This document shows, one piece after another, positions 35,019 to 46,500 of a stretch of DNA of 64,000 nucleotides. The stretch comes from Corynebacterium genitalium ATCC 33030 (lineage in GTDB: Bacteria; Actinomycetota; Actinomycetes; Mycobacteriales; Mycobacteriaceae), in the NCBI RefSeq assembly GCF_000143825.1, contig NZ_CM000961.1, positions 744,001-808,000 on the forward strand. Reading direction: 5' to 3'. Within the stretch, counting starts at the first letter, position 1, and every line of letters starts with the position of its first letter. The position numbers and the translations under genes were made by a program. The notes beneath the pieces were generated by a model. It was not told where the DNA came from. It did not search any database and was given only the letters and a program-made list of their open reading frames with translations.

Positions 35019-35787
35019 TTTTCTTTTCCCAGAGGTATTCGCGAATAACGTGTTCTTTATCCAGGCCTTTGCCTTCGAACTTCGTAATTACTTGACGGTT
35101 CGTCAATATGGGTGCATTCTCCCACGGCCACCCCTTGTATTCGAGCATTGGCTCTACATTGACCAGCTCATCAATCCATTCTGCGTAGTCCGCATGATCG
35201 GTCGCGACGTGCAGCACACCGCCCGGCTTGAGCCGTGTGGCAATGAGATTGAGCGTCCCCGACTGAATAATGCGCCGCTTGTGGTGGCGCGCCTTCGGCC
35301 ACGGATCCGGGAAGAAAATGCGCACGCCGTCGAGCGACTCCGGCGCGATCATCCGCGCCAGCACCTCCACGCCATCGCCGCGCACCATGCGTATATTCTC
35401 AATCCCGCCGCGCACCACCGACCCCAGCAGCTTCGCCAACCCCGGCTTATACAATTCGACGGCGATCACGTTCGTGTCGGCTTCCAGCGGCGCCATCGCG
35501 CTTGTCGACGTCCCCGTCCCCGACCCAATCTCCACCACCGTCGGGTGCCCAGCGCGGCCGAACCACTCGTCGTAATCGATGTGCTGCTCGTCTTCGGTGT
35601 TTTCGAGAACAACGCCGAGCCGCGGCCACCATTCGTCGAAAAGCGCTTGCTGATTCTCAGTGAGCGTGCCTCGGCGGAACGTCACCGACCCGAGGCGCGG
35701 ATAATCCAGCCCCGTATCAAATTCAGTCTGCGGAGGGCGGCCGTGCGGAAGTTCACCAATAGATTCAGTCACGCTGACATTGTCCAC
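35011..35787 (-). CDS. trmB: tRNA (guanine-N7-)-methyltransferase TrmB
   Basis: 258-residue SAM-dependent methyltransferase that modifies G46 of tRNA. The motifs are [16 protein letters not shown] for SAM binding, the family-specific [17 protein letters not shown], and [16 protein letters not shown]. The start codon is GTG at 35787; an internal GTG is possible because no strong ribosome-binding site is visible. It is the first gene of the minus-strand run toward mmpL3. Confidence 0.92.
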   Translation of the reverse strand: MDNVSVTESIGELPHGRPPQTEFDTGLDYPRLGSVTFRRGTLTENQQALFDEWWPRLGVVLENTEDEQHIDYDEWFGRAGHPTVVEIGSGTGTSTSAMAPLEADTNVIAVELYKPGLAKLLGSVVRGGIENIRMVRGDGVEVLARMIAPESLDGVRIFFPDPWPKARHHKRRIIQSGTLNLIATRLKPGGVLHVATDHADYAEWIDELVNVEPMLEYKGWPWENAPILTNRQVITKFEGKGLDKEHVIREYLWEKKNE

Positions 35788-35976
35788 TATGGCTGGTGAA
35801 AGCCCGAAATTTAGGCGCCACCTTATTTCGGGGGTGTGTAATCTGTGCCAACAACGCGCTTAAATGCGAGGTTCGCAACTGCCAGCGCAATCCTACGATC
35901 GTCGGATACGCTGGGGTTAACAAAAAGTTCATTTTGTAACGCCGAGAACAGTAACCGCCGAGTGTGAGGAGAGTAC

Positions 35977-37791
<1,815 letters not shown>

Positions 37792-37806
37792 GGGTCGGCG
37801 CGAGCC

Positions 37807-37827
37807 CGGGCCTGATTTAGGCCCGGA
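37807..37827 (+). terminator. Hairpin after pckG
   Basis: CCGGGCCT and AGGCCCGG form an 8-bp stem with a GATTT loop 15 bases after the stop codon. No T-run follows. A second hairpin (AACGGCAACCGCTG against CAGCGGTTTCCGTC, 37875-37906) followed by TTTT lies inside repeat C and may be the more effective terminator. Confidence 0.6.
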
Positions 37828-37839
37828 ATGATCGGCCAC

Positions 37840-38055
37840 TGCGGAAAAGTTGACAAACTCGATTTCGCTCTAGAACGGCAACCGCTGGTCACAGCGGTTT
37901 CCGTCTTTTGGGCGGGGTCAGGATTGTCAACTTTTCCGCGTTCTCGGGGGCGAGTCCTGCACACGTTGACAAACACCAATCCTGCCTAGAAACATCCGTG
38001 CAGGTCAGGGCGATTTCGGTGAGTAAATCGAAATCGAGTTTGTCATCTTTTGCAG
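37840..38055. repeat. Intergenic repeat C, copy 1 (long imperfect inverted repeat)
   Basis: The gene-free stretch 37792-38097 is mostly this element. The left outer arm (37840-37868, beginning CTGCGGAAAAGTTGACAAAC) matches the complement of the right outer arm (38029-38055) over about 27 bases with few mismatches. A further inverted arm (TTGTCAACTTTTCCGCG, 37924-37940) and a partial direct one (CACGTTGACAAACACC, 37962-37977) lie inside, together with a hairpin that may end pckG transcription. GTGCAGGTCA at 37999-38008 resembles the core in repeat A. Confidence 0.7.
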
Positions 38056-38097
38056 CGGGGGCTCGCGCGGCGGGGGCCGTGCGCCGGACGCGCCAGG

Positions 38098-38868
38098 CTA
38101 CCGCGGTTGGAGGACCAGTACCAGGTTGGAGACTGCGAACTCGCGCAGGCCGGGCACCTTTGTCACCCACCAGGCCCAGCTCGGGTGGTAGCGGGGAAAC
38201 GCGAGTAGTAGGTCGGCGACGCCGGCTTCGGTTTTCTGGTGGGACCAGGTGAGGCCCCAGGTGGTGGGGACGTCGAAAAGCGAAGTGCCCCAGACGTTCT
38301 TTGGGGGATGGCCGTGTTTCTTCTCGTAGCGGCGGCGGGCGAACTCCCCGCCGACGTAGTGCTGCCACAGGCCGGTTTCGTGGCCGCCGAAGGGGCCCAG
38401 CCACACCGTGTAACTGATGATGGTCAGCCCGCCCGGCTTGGTCACGCGCAGCATCTCGTCGCACATCGCGTCCGGGTCGGGGATGTGCTCCACGACGTTG
38501 GACGAGTACACGATGTCGAAGGACCCATCGTGGAAGGGGAGGGCGGTGCCGTCGCCACGTACGGCGCCGTGGCCGGTCAGCCCGGCCGCTGACATCTCGG
38601 ACACGCTCGGCTCAAGGCCGACATACCACGCTCCGGCCTGCTCGAACTCGGTGGCGAAGTAGCCGGGGCCGCCGCCGACATCCAGCACGGATTGGCCGTG
38701 GAGGGGGCGGTTGGTGAGGTCGTGGGAGAGGGCGTCGATAAGCAGGCGGGTATCGCGCGCAAGCCCCCCGTAAAAGATGTCGGGACGTGACTGCTCGTGG
38801 CGAAATGACCGCAACAGCCCGAAAGAGCGCCGAAGCGTGGCCAGTCTGCGTGTGCGCGGTGCCTTCAT
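38098..38868 (-). CDS. Class I SAM-dependent methyltransferase (Rv0224c-like)
   Basis: 256-residue methyltransferase with the SAM motif SVLDVGGGPGYFATEF, RGDGTALPFHDGSFDIVYSSNVVEHI and the later GGLTIISYTVWLGP. The substrate is unknown; the family acts on small molecules or lipids. It is divergent from the GT4 gene 34 bases away, exactly as Rv0224c and Rv0225 are, so a role in an envelope glycolipid is likely. The ATG at 38868 begins MKAPRTRR; the open frame upstream enters the divergent gene's promoter and is not used. Confidence 0.82.
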   Translation of the reverse strand: MKAPRTRRLATLRRSFGLLRSFRHEQSRPDIFYGGLARDTRLLIDALSHDLTNRPLHGQSVLDVGGGPGYFATEFEQAGAWYVGLEPSVSEMSAAGLTGHGAVRGDGTALPFHDGSFDIVYSSNVVEHIPDPDAMCDEMLRVTKPGGLTIISYTVWLGPFGGHETGLWQHYVGGEFARRRYEKKHGHPPKNVWGTSLFDVPTTWGLTWSHQKTEAGVADLLLAFPRYHPSWAWWVTKVPGLREFAVSNLVLVLQPR

Positions 38869-38902
38869 TCCCGCCACTCTAGCCACGGTAAGGTGGACGG
38901 GA

Positions 38903-39988
38903 ATGAAGATCCTCCTGCTCTGCTGGCGCGACACCACCCACCCCCAAGGCGGCGGCAGCGAACGCTACCTCGAACGCGTCGGCGCCTACCTGGCTGAACA
39001 GGGGCACGAGGTGGTGTATCGCACGGCGTCGCACACAGACGCTTCACGACGTTCGCTTCGCGACGGCATCCTCTTCCAGCGCCTCGGCGGCAAATACTCC
39101 GTTTACCTGCTGGCCCCGCTCGCGATCTGGCGGCAGCGGCCTGACGTGATTGTGGATACGCAAAACGGGATCCCCTTCTTCGCGCGGCTATTCACCCACC
39201 GGCCGGTCGTCCTGCTCACGCACCACTGCCACGAGGAGCAGTGGCCGGTGGCCGGACCTGTGATTGGCCGGCTGGGGTGGTTCCTGGAGTCGCGTTTGGC
39301 GCCGCGGGTGTACCGGGGTGCGCAGTATGTGACGGTGTCGGAGGCGTCGCGGGCGGACCTGGTGGCGTTGGGGGTGCGCCAGGATGACATTGCGATCATC
39401 GAGAACGGTGTCGACCCCGTGCCTGATGACCTTCCTGTTCTTGGCGGTTCCGGTTTGCGGGTGGTGGTGTTGTCGCGGCTGGTGCCGCACAAGAGGATCG
39501 AGCAGGCCATCGATGCTGTGCGGTGGGTCGACGGGGTGACACTCGACATCATCGGTTCCGGCTGGTGGGAAGACGAGCTGCGAGCTTACGCCGCCGAACT
39601 TGGCGACCGCGTCGTCTTCCACGGCCACGTCAACGACACCTACAAGCACGCCGTCCTCGCCCGGGCATCGCTGCACCTGATGCCGTCGCGCAAGGAAGGG
39701 TGGGGGCTCGCCGTGACCGAGGCCGCCCAGCACGGCGTGCCGACCGTCGGGTACCGCTCCGCCGGTGGCCTGTGCGATTCCATTGTGGACGGCGAGACCG
39801 GTGTGCTCGTGTCCACTGAGCAGGAGTTTCACACGGTGGTGCGTGGCCTGCTGGCCGACTCGGATCGGCGGGAAGCGCTGGGTTCGGGTGCCCGTACCTT
39901 CGCAGCGCAGTTCTCCTGGCAGGAGACCGGCCGGAAGTTCGCTGCGCTGCTGGAGAGGGTCGTTGGGGGCGGTGCCCGGGGGCGGTAG
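38903..39988 (+). CDS. GT4-family glycosyltransferase (Rv0225-like)
   Basis: 361-residue retaining GT-B glycosyltransferase starting MKILLLCWRDTTHPQGGGSE. The acceptor half has HHCHEEQWPV; the donor half has SRLVPHKRIEQAIDAV and the EX7E motif region SRKEGWGLAVTEAAQHGVP. GT4 enzymes transfer mannose or glucose from nucleotide sugars. The acceptor here is unknown, but the neighbours are all envelope genes. AGGTGG precedes the ATG. It converges on the GT-C-like gene across repeat D. Confidence 0.85.
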   Translation: MKILLLCWRDTTHPQGGGSERYLERVGAYLAEQGHEVVYRTASHTDASRRSLRDGILFQRLGGKYSVYLLAPLAIWRQRPDVIVDTQNGIPFFARLFTHRPVVLLTHHCHEEQWPVAGPVIGRLGWFLESRLAPRVYRGAQYVTVSEASRADLVALGVRQDDIAIIENGVDPVPDDLPVLGGSGLRVVVLSRLVPHKRIEQAIDAVRWVDGVTLDIIGSGWWEDELRAYAAELGDRVVFHGHVNDTYKHAVLARASLHLMPSRKEGWGLAVTEAAQHGVPTVGYRSAGGLCDSIVDGETGVLVSTEQEFHTVVRGLLADSDRREALGSGARTFAAQFSWQETGRKFAALLERVVGGGARGR

Positions 39989-40064
39989 AGCGGCGAGCGG
40001 CTGCTGTCGGATGTGATCGGCTGGGGTGGACTGGGGCTTGAGAGGGTTTGAGCCGGCCGATACA

Positions 40065-40148
40065 TTTTTAGTATCGCCTTCTAGGCTTCGCCTGCGGCGT
40101 TTTCCCAGGTGGGATTTCACCCGAGACGTCAGAAGGCGATACTAAAAA
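40065..40148. repeat. Palindromic element D between convergent genes
   Basis: TTTTTAGTATCGCCTTCT (40065-40082) and its exact complement AGAAGGCGATACTAAAAA (40131-40148) bracket 48 bases that contain further small stems (AGGCTTCGCCT; GGTG...CACC). The right arm supplies the TAG stop of the minus-strand gene. It may act as a bidirectional terminator, or be a small transposable-like element with perfect 18-bp ends. Confidence 0.8.
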
Positions 40149-41713
40149 TCTATTCCGGGGGTTGAGTGGCGTGAATCTGCCTCGGGCAGTCGCCTGCGCC
40201 GAGCAAAAGCATCCCGGGGAGAAGTGCCGCGGGCGGCGATTCCGAGGAGCGGCACTGCGAACCAGAGCGCCAGCAAGCCGAGACCAAGCCCATTGCGTTT
40301 GCGGGCCGGAAGACCGGCGTCTTCGACAGTGAACCCGTTCGCGTCGGGGCGAACGACCAGGCCGACTTCGGGGTCGGAGTAGTAGCGGGCCGTGGCGGGG
40401 TCGTACTCGCCGGCCTCTGCACCTGCGAAGATCTCGTTTGCGGTGCGCCAGCGGGGGGAGGGGATGTCGGTTTCGGTGCCGTCGACGACGAGGGATCCCG
40501 ATTCGACCACGTTCATAGCCTTCGTGGCGGGGTCGATGACCGGGATGCCGTCGGACCTCGTCAGGAGTGTTGGCCGGTCGACAAAGAAGACGTCCCGGCC
40601 ACGGTGATCAATCTCGGGAACGGCGACCTCTACTGGCGCGAGGAGCGCCACCGCCCGTGGCGCGTCGGGGACCTGGAGCAGGGCGAGCACAAGAGCGACG
40701 GCGGGAAGGCGCGGGTCGACCACACGCAGCGAGGCCGCCGCCACGATGAAGGCGGGGAGGGCGAGGGCAGTGAACTTTTGGGCATCGCGGAGCAGTCCGC
40801 CGCCCGGAATCGTGGACACGAGCCACCCCATCGCGCCGGGGAACAGCCACGACACCAGAGAGACAGCGAATCCAATGCCGGCCAGGATGAGAAGCGGGCG
40901 CGGCACTCGCCGGGCGGCCACGCAGAGCAGCGCGAACAGCAGAACTCCTACCAGCGCAAACCCGACCTGCCGGGAAGCGGGGGCCGCGTCACCGTTCCAG
41001 ATGCCGCCGAGCCCCATGAGGGAACCGAGGGTGCCCGCGTAGGTCTCTGCACGGGGCGCGAAGGCGGCTGCGGAGGCAGCGGTCGCGGTGGTGGTCCCGG
41101 ATCCGAGGCTCAGCACGCTCGGCACCACCCATGGCAGGCAGCCCACCACGGCGACAGCTACATGCCATCGCCGGTTCACAGCGAGCCCCGTGAGCAGCGC
41201 GAATAACCCACCCGTCGGGGTGAGAGAGGCACCCCACATCGCCAGAATCTGCCCCGGCCCTCGACACAACGCCACGGCTGGCAGAAGCCACGCCGCCGCA
41301 GCGAGTGACCATTGGCCCTGCAGAAGACGCTCCACGACGAAGGGGTTCCACACAGCGATCGTCATAGCGGCGGCCGAGGACCACAAGCCGCGGCCTGAAC
41401 GTGCGCCAACCCACGCCGCCGCACCAGCCGCAGCCACCATGAACAGCGCCACGAACCATGTCGCCGGCACGACCGCTCCCACCACGGCGAGGACCGCGTC
41501 CTGCGGCGCGTTGCGCCCCGGCAGGTCTCCAAACCCCAGCGACGCGTGGGTCAGGTAGGGCCGCGGCAGCACCATCATGTCGCGCAGGGCCAAGGAACCC
41601 CCGCCGAAAACGAGCAGGAAAGGCCAGGTCAGCGACCCGACGAGGAACACGCCCCAGGCGACAAGCAGTACCCGCGCGACGGGGAAGCGTGCACCGTTAT
41701 CCCCGCCGGACAA
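40142..41713 (-). CDS. Polytopic membrane protein, GT-C-like (Rv0226c-like)
   Basis: 523-residue membrane protein with about 11 hydrophobic segments in residues 15-345, a soluble region (~355-480) and a last membrane segment near 490. The periplasmic GLLRDAQKFTALALP and WNPFVVERLLQGQW are GT-C-like features. The fold resembles polyprenyl-dependent glycosyltransferases, and by position it matches Rv0226c, whose role is not settled. The start overlaps the DUF3068-like gene by 17 bases. Its stop codon lies in palindromic element D. Confidence 0.7.
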   Translation of the reverse strand: MSGGDNGARFPVARVLLVAWGVFLVGSLTWPFLLVFGGGSLALRDMMVLPRPYLTHASLGFGDLPGRNAPQDAVLAVVGAVVPATWFVALFMVAAAGAAAWVGARSGRGLWSSAAAMTIAVWNPFVVERLLQGQWSLAAAAWLLPAVALCRGPGQILAMWGASLTPTGGLFALLTGLAVNRRWHVAVAVVGCLPWVVPSVLSLGSGTTTATAASAAAFAPRAETYAGTLGSLMGLGGIWNGDAAPASRQVGFALVGVLLFALLCVAARRVPRPLLILAGIGFAVSLVSWLFPGAMGWLVSTIPGGGLLRDAQKFTALALPAFIVAAASLRVVDPRLPAVALVLALLQVPDAPRAVALLAPVEVAVPEIDHRGRDVFFVDRPTLLTRSDGIPVIDPATKAMNVVESGSLVVDGTETDIPSPRWRTANEIFAGAEAGEYDPATARYYSDPEVGLVVRPDANGFTVEDAGLPARKRNGLGLGLLALWFAVPLLGIAARGTSPRDAFARRRRLPEADSRHSTPGIDF

Positions 41714-42272
41714 GGAACACCGCCCCGGTCACAGCCGCCGCCAACGCCACGAGCCGGGCGACCACGGCTAGCAGCTGCAGCCACCACAGCACCCGCACCT
41801 TGGATTGCGCTTCGGCCACCTTCTCATTGCGGGTATCGGGGGAGAGGCGGGCGGGGCCGTTGGTGGCGTCGATAAGCGTGCCCGTGCGGCGCTCAATTTC
41901 GTACGTGCGCCCGTCGCCGCTGAAGCGCAGCGTGCGTATGCCGTCGACGGTGCCGGGGCCGACGTAGTCGACGCGTGTGCCGTCGTAAATGTCGTAGCTG
42001 CGGCGGTCGGGTTCCCACGGGAAGAAAATGACCTGACCGCGGTTGGTTTCGCCGGAGTCGCGCGAGATTTCCGCGTCGATGCCGTCGCCGGTGATGCGCG
42101 CTGACTTGCGCGGGCCGGACACCTCGAACGTCTCTGTCGAACCATCGTCCCAGCTCAGCGTGTAGGTCCCGTTGTCGATCAGCTTCATCGCGCCGATCAC
42201 CGGCGGCGCCACTAAGTTGCCCAGCGCGAGCGCGATGACGAACACCGCCAAGCACCACCACAGACGTTTCAT
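41697..42272 (-). CDS. DUF3068-like exported membrane protein (Rv0227c-like)
   Basis: 191-residue protein with an N-terminal membrane segment (residues ~5-27), an extracellular beta-rich part (ETFEVSGPRKSARI, RTYEIERRTGTLIDA) and a C-terminal membrane segment (~165-187). DUF3068 proteins (sometimes called porin PorA family) have this layout, but this one is clearly shorter than the usual ~300-400 residues. It is coupled to the next gene by a 17-base overlap. Its ATG overlaps the ATG of the divergent tmaT on the other strand. Confidence 0.68.
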   Translation of the reverse strand: MKRLWWCLAVFVIALALGNLVAPPVIGAMKLIDNGTYTLSWDDGSTETFEVSGPRKSARITGDGIDAEISRDSGETNRGQVIFFPWEPDRRSYDIYDGTRVDYVGPGTVDGIRTLRFSGDGRTYEIERRTGTLIDATNGPARLSPDTRNEKVAEAQSKVRVLWWLQLLAVVARLVALAAAVTGAVFLVRRG

Positions 42273-43401
42273 GGGACTCCTCTACAATTTCGGTATTACG
42301 AACACTAGCAAGCTGCCGGAGCTCGAGGGCCTGCGCGCGGTCGCCGCCCTCGGGATTGTGGTCACGCACGTTTCGTTTCAGACCGGGTTGGGGTCGCGGT
42401 TGCTGGAGCGTTTCGATTATTTCGTCGCTGTGTTCTTCGCGCTGTCCGCGTTCCTGCTCGCGCGTGGCCCGCGGCGGCGGGGCTATTATCGACGGCGCTT
42501 CGCCCGCATCGCTCCCGGTTACCTCGCGTGCGTCTGCATCGTCATGGCGGCGCTGCCCTCCCTGACCGGGTTGTCGCCGTTGCAGGCGGTGGCGCAGGTG
42601 TTCATGCTGCAGATCTACGTGCCCGAGGGGCTTGTTCCGGGACTCACTCAGCTGTGGAGCCTCTGCGTTGAAGTGGCGTTTTACCTGGTCTTGCCGCTTT
42701 ACCTCGTGCTGGGGCCCCGCGCCCGCGGGATCCTGCTGCTCGCGGTCGTCGTGTTCGGTTTGAGTTGGCCGTGGCTGATCACGCTTATCGACGCTCCCGT
42801 CAACCTCCAAATCTGGCCCCCCTCCTACGCACCATGGTTTGCGGTCGGCCTGCTGTGCGCAGAGTTCGAGCGCTTATCCGCGGCACAACCGCTAACCCGA
42901 TTCACCAGCTTCCGCTGGGTTTTTCCGGTCGTGGCCCTCGTGGTCGCTTGGGTGTCTGGCCATCTCGGCCCGCCGGGGTTGGAGCACCCCACGCCGGCCG
43001 AGTTCAACGTGCGGATCATCCTGGGGACGGTCTTCGCCGCACTGTTCGTCGTGCCGTTCGCGCTGGCGCCGTCGACCGGGGCCGGCCGGCACTCCAAGCC
43101 GCCGTTCTTGGCCGGGCCCGTGATGGGCGCGCTGGGGAAGTGGTCCTATGGGATCTTCCTCTGGCATGTCGCCGTGCTGGAGATGGCATTTCCAGTGCTG
43201 GGGGTGGACTTGTTCAGCGGCAGTGTTCTGGACTTCGCCACAGTGCTGGCATTCACCGTTGTCGTGTCTGTGGCAGTGGCGTACATCAGCTACGTGCTTG
43301 TCGAAGCCCCCGCCATGCGCCTCATCCTCGGCCGCCCACCGACTCAAGCGGCGGGTCAGGGCAGGCGGGCTAGGCGGACTGGGCGCGGCCGCCGGCAGTA
43401 G
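42271..43401 (+). CDS. tmaT: Trehalose monomycolate O-acetyltransferase TmaT (acyltransferase 3 family)
   Basis: 376-residue polytopic acyltransferase. LRAVAALGIVVTHVSF carries the active-site histidine near the N-terminus, and RRFARIAPGYLACV and LWSLCVEVAFYLVLPL are other family signatures, with ten membrane segments. In C. glutamicum the gene at this place (Rv0228 counterpart) acetylates trehalose corynomycolate, which is needed for MmpL-mediated export. The ATG at 42271 overlaps the start of the opposite gene and has no ribosome-binding site. A -10-like TACAAT lies at 42283-42288, so the real start may be a little downstream. Confidence 0.82.
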   Translation: MGLLYNFGITNTSKLPELEGLRAVAALGIVVTHVSFQTGLGSRLLERFDYFVAVFFALSAFLLARGPRRRGYYRRRFARIAPGYLACVCIVMAALPSLTGLSPLQAVAQVFMLQIYVPEGLVPGLTQLWSLCVEVAFYLVLPLYLVLGPRARGILLLAVVVFGLSWPWLITLIDAPVNLQIWPPSYAPWFAVGLLCAEFERLSAAQPLTRFTSFRWVFPVVALVVAWVSGHLGPPGLEHPTPAEFNVRIILGTVFAALFVVPFALAPSTGAGRHSKPPFLAGPVMGALGKWSYGIFLWHVAVLEMAFPVLGVDLFSGSVLDFATVLAFTVVVSVAVAYISYVLVEAPAMRLILGRPPTQAAGQGRRARRTGRGRRQ

Positions 43402-43418
43402 CAACCCCAGAGCCCCGC

Positions 43419-43509
43419 AGAATACTGCTCGGCCGTATGCACTCAAACGCATGTTTTTGACCAGCGCGTTTATGTGAGCAGTATTCCGGAAAAGGCCGAG
43501 CAGTATTCC
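43419..43509 (-). repeat. Intergenic repeat A, copy 2
   Basis: This is the inverse orientation of copy 1: AGAATACTGCTC (43419-43430), a 45-base spacer, then GAGCAGTATTCC at 43476-43487 and again at 43498-43509, 22 bases apart. The spacer contains the complement of GGTCAAAAACATGCG. The B unit CACTCCGCATTGCGGAGTCC follows at 43547, directly before the aftD stop codon. Confidence 0.85.
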
Positions 43510-43582
43510 GGGGATTGGGTGGGTGCTCGTTCGCGGGGTCTGCGGCCACTCCGCATTGCGGAGTCCCCGGGGGTTTTGCAGA

Positions 43583-46500
43583 CTACTTCCGCCGCCACCA
43601 CGCGCCGGCAAGGCTGGCGATGGCGACGCACCCGGCTATCGTCACCAGCACCGAGTCACCCGCGTAGTTGGCGGCAGGCCAGGGAGCGCGGGCGAGCCAG
43701 AGACCCATGAATCCCACAGCGCCGGCTGCGAGCGCCCACCCGGGAATCAAGGTGAAACGGCGGATGAGCAGGGTGACCAACCATGCGCCGACCCCGTACC
43801 AGCCACCGACGAGGGTGGTCGCGGCGAGCGTGGCCAGCGCGGTCACTACCTGGGAGGCCCACGCGGCGGGGGCGGCGGCAACATTAGCCGCGAAAGGTGC
43901 CGCAGCCGAGCGCGGCCGGCGCGAGTCGATCCACAGGCAGGCGGCAACTCCGAGCAAGCTGAGCGCCCCGCCGAAAACAAGGCTGAAATAGAAGAATCGA
44001 GACCCGGCGAAGGACATGCTGAACTCGCCGGCCAGGCCGGCGGGGACGGTGAAAGCTTGCATGCCGGAATCGATGCGCGTCGGCTCGAGGGGGACGTCGC
44101 CGATGAAACCGCGCAGCCCGGAGTTGTAGGCGCGGGCGGTCATGATGATCCGATCCCGATCGGAAGCAGGACCGGAAGCAGTGACGGTGCCGTCGAAGGG
44201 CTCCCACGGCGAAGCAGCAGCGCCGGATTCAGCACCCGCGCGCGTCAAGGCCACGGTCTCGGATTTGGTCACAATGGTGTGGCGGCCAGCGCTGAGGGTG
44301 ACGGGGCCTGGGGGGCGGGGTGTGCCGTCGATAAGCGCGCGGGTGGACAGCTCGAATGTGCCTGCCTCTGTCTCGAAGGAGCGGTGCAGAAGCTCGGTTG
44401 CGGGGAAAAGTCGCTGGAAGAAGTAGGTGTCGGCGATGCCGTCGACAGTGACGATGCGGCGCACGCCGAACTCGAGTTCGCTGATACCGACGGGTTCGGT
44501 GAGCTCGATGGTGACCGAGTCGCCCTTGATATCGACCGCTTCAGGCTCGTCGGCGCGTAGCTCGAGGGTGCCGCTGTCAAGGGTGCCGGACCAGTGCACG
44601 GTCGTGTCGTCGGTCGCGGTGATCGTGAACGCGCCGGGCTCACCGTCGGCCACGGCCTCGATCCACGGGTCGCGGTCACCCGGCGCGGGGTGCCACGCGG
44701 TGTCCTCAATGCCGTCGAACGCGCTGTTCAAGGACTTGGATGGTTTCGCGCCGCCGAATGCGTCGACGTCCGCGGCGCTTGACGACGCCCGACCAATCCC
44801 CTCCTCACTCACCCCCACAAGACGACCCTCAGAGGGGTAGTCGGGGAGACGGTTGTGCACGTCGCCGCCCTCCCAGATGTCGTCCTCGATGGTGCCGTAG
44901 GGCAGGTGCGCCGTTGTTGGACCCTTGAGCGTGCCGTAATTGCGTTTCACCAGGGCAGGGGTGTCGGTGATGATGTCGGCGTCGGCAGGCGAGGCGGTGA
45001 GGGTGCGCGGGGAGTAGCCGAATTCGCGGTCGAGCAGCGGCAGGACTTCGCCCCCGCCGGCGACCGCCGCGGGGTCAGCGCCGATCATCATGCTGCGCTC
45101 GCGGTCGAACAGGTAGACCGAGAGGTCACCGAAGACCTTGGGCTCTCCGAAGCCTTCAGCGAGCTCAGGCAGCTCGGGGTCGGCAGCGAGATCCCCGCGC
45201 ACCACGACGGCTCCAACACCGATCGAACGCAGCGCCTCTGGGTCGAGCGCGGCGACCTGGCCGTCGAGGCCGCGGATGGCCTCTGGGTCCACAAGCGGGA
45301 TGGCATCGCGGACGGCGAAGGGGACATCGGTGAGGGCCTGGATCGGCTCATCACGCGTCCAGCCCCAGGTCTGCCGCGCGAAGGATGTCGCCGGCACGAC
45401 GAGGGTGCGGGTTCCGGCGGCCTCCTCATTGAGGAATGCAGCGGCGGTCTGCCAGTCCTCGGAGACCTCCGTCCACGTGCCTTCCGGCAGCAGCCGCAGC
45501 GTCCACGCCGGCGCGACCGCGATCACGGCAACGAGCACGACGGCCACAACCCCCGGCCCGCGCGGTTTCATCCGCGCTACCGCGTACCCCACGCCGAGGC
45601 AGATGGGCAGCCTGACCAGTGGATCGAGTTTGTGCAGGTTGCGGAAGGGGGCGAGGGGGGCGTCGAGAAGCGAAAGCCAGATGCTGGCATGCGTGCCCAT
45701 GAGCGCAACGCCGAGGCACAGCAACACGATGGGGTAGCCGCGGCCTTCGAGCGCGAGCCCGGCGATGCCCAGCGCGGCGATCGCGAGCGTGGCCAGCACA
45801 AACACAGGTTCGGTGACCAGCAGATGCCCCGCGACGCGCTCGGTGTCCACGAACGGCGACCACGACGTTGTGCCGCGCAGCAATTCGGCGAGGTTGAGCC
45901 AGCGCGTGGTCACGAATGAGGACTCGATGAAGTCCGTGAACGGCGGCGAATAACGGCCGAGCACCAGCAGCGGCCCGATCCACCACGCACTGACCGCCGC
46001 GACACCGACGAGCCATTTCGCCAGCGCAGGCCACGCGCGCAGCCAGATGAGCAGCACGAACGCGGGCAAACACGCCATCATCGTCGCGGTCGCGTTCACC
46101 GCGCCCATCAGCGCGACGGGGATGACCGCCGCCGCGACGTTCGGCTTGCGCTGCATCAGCGGCACCAGCGTCCACGGCACCAGCGCAACGGGCCACGCCT
46201 CCGACGAGATCGCGGTCAAGGTGGTCAGAATCCGTGGGCTCAGTGCGTACAGCGCCGCGCTTATCGACGACTCGCTCAACCGGTACATCCCCGAAAACGC
46301 GACCCCCATGACAACCGTCCACCACAACCGCTGCGCCACCCAATCCGGCAAGGGTTCCGTGAGCAGGAAGAATAAGCCGTGGGGGAAGAGGTAACCGTAG
46401 GCCTGGTTCTGGATCTGGCCCAGTGTGAACGTGTCGGTGTAGGCCTGTGTGGCCTGGGAGAGGAAACCGGCCGGGTCCGCCGACAAGTCGAACTTCGTGT

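Noticed and set aside
40065..40148. CRISPR-like or ordinary factor-independent terminator
   Set aside because: There is only one pair of arms and no array. The arm ends read as A-runs after the stem in the direction of transcription, not T-runs, so a standard terminator is not shown.
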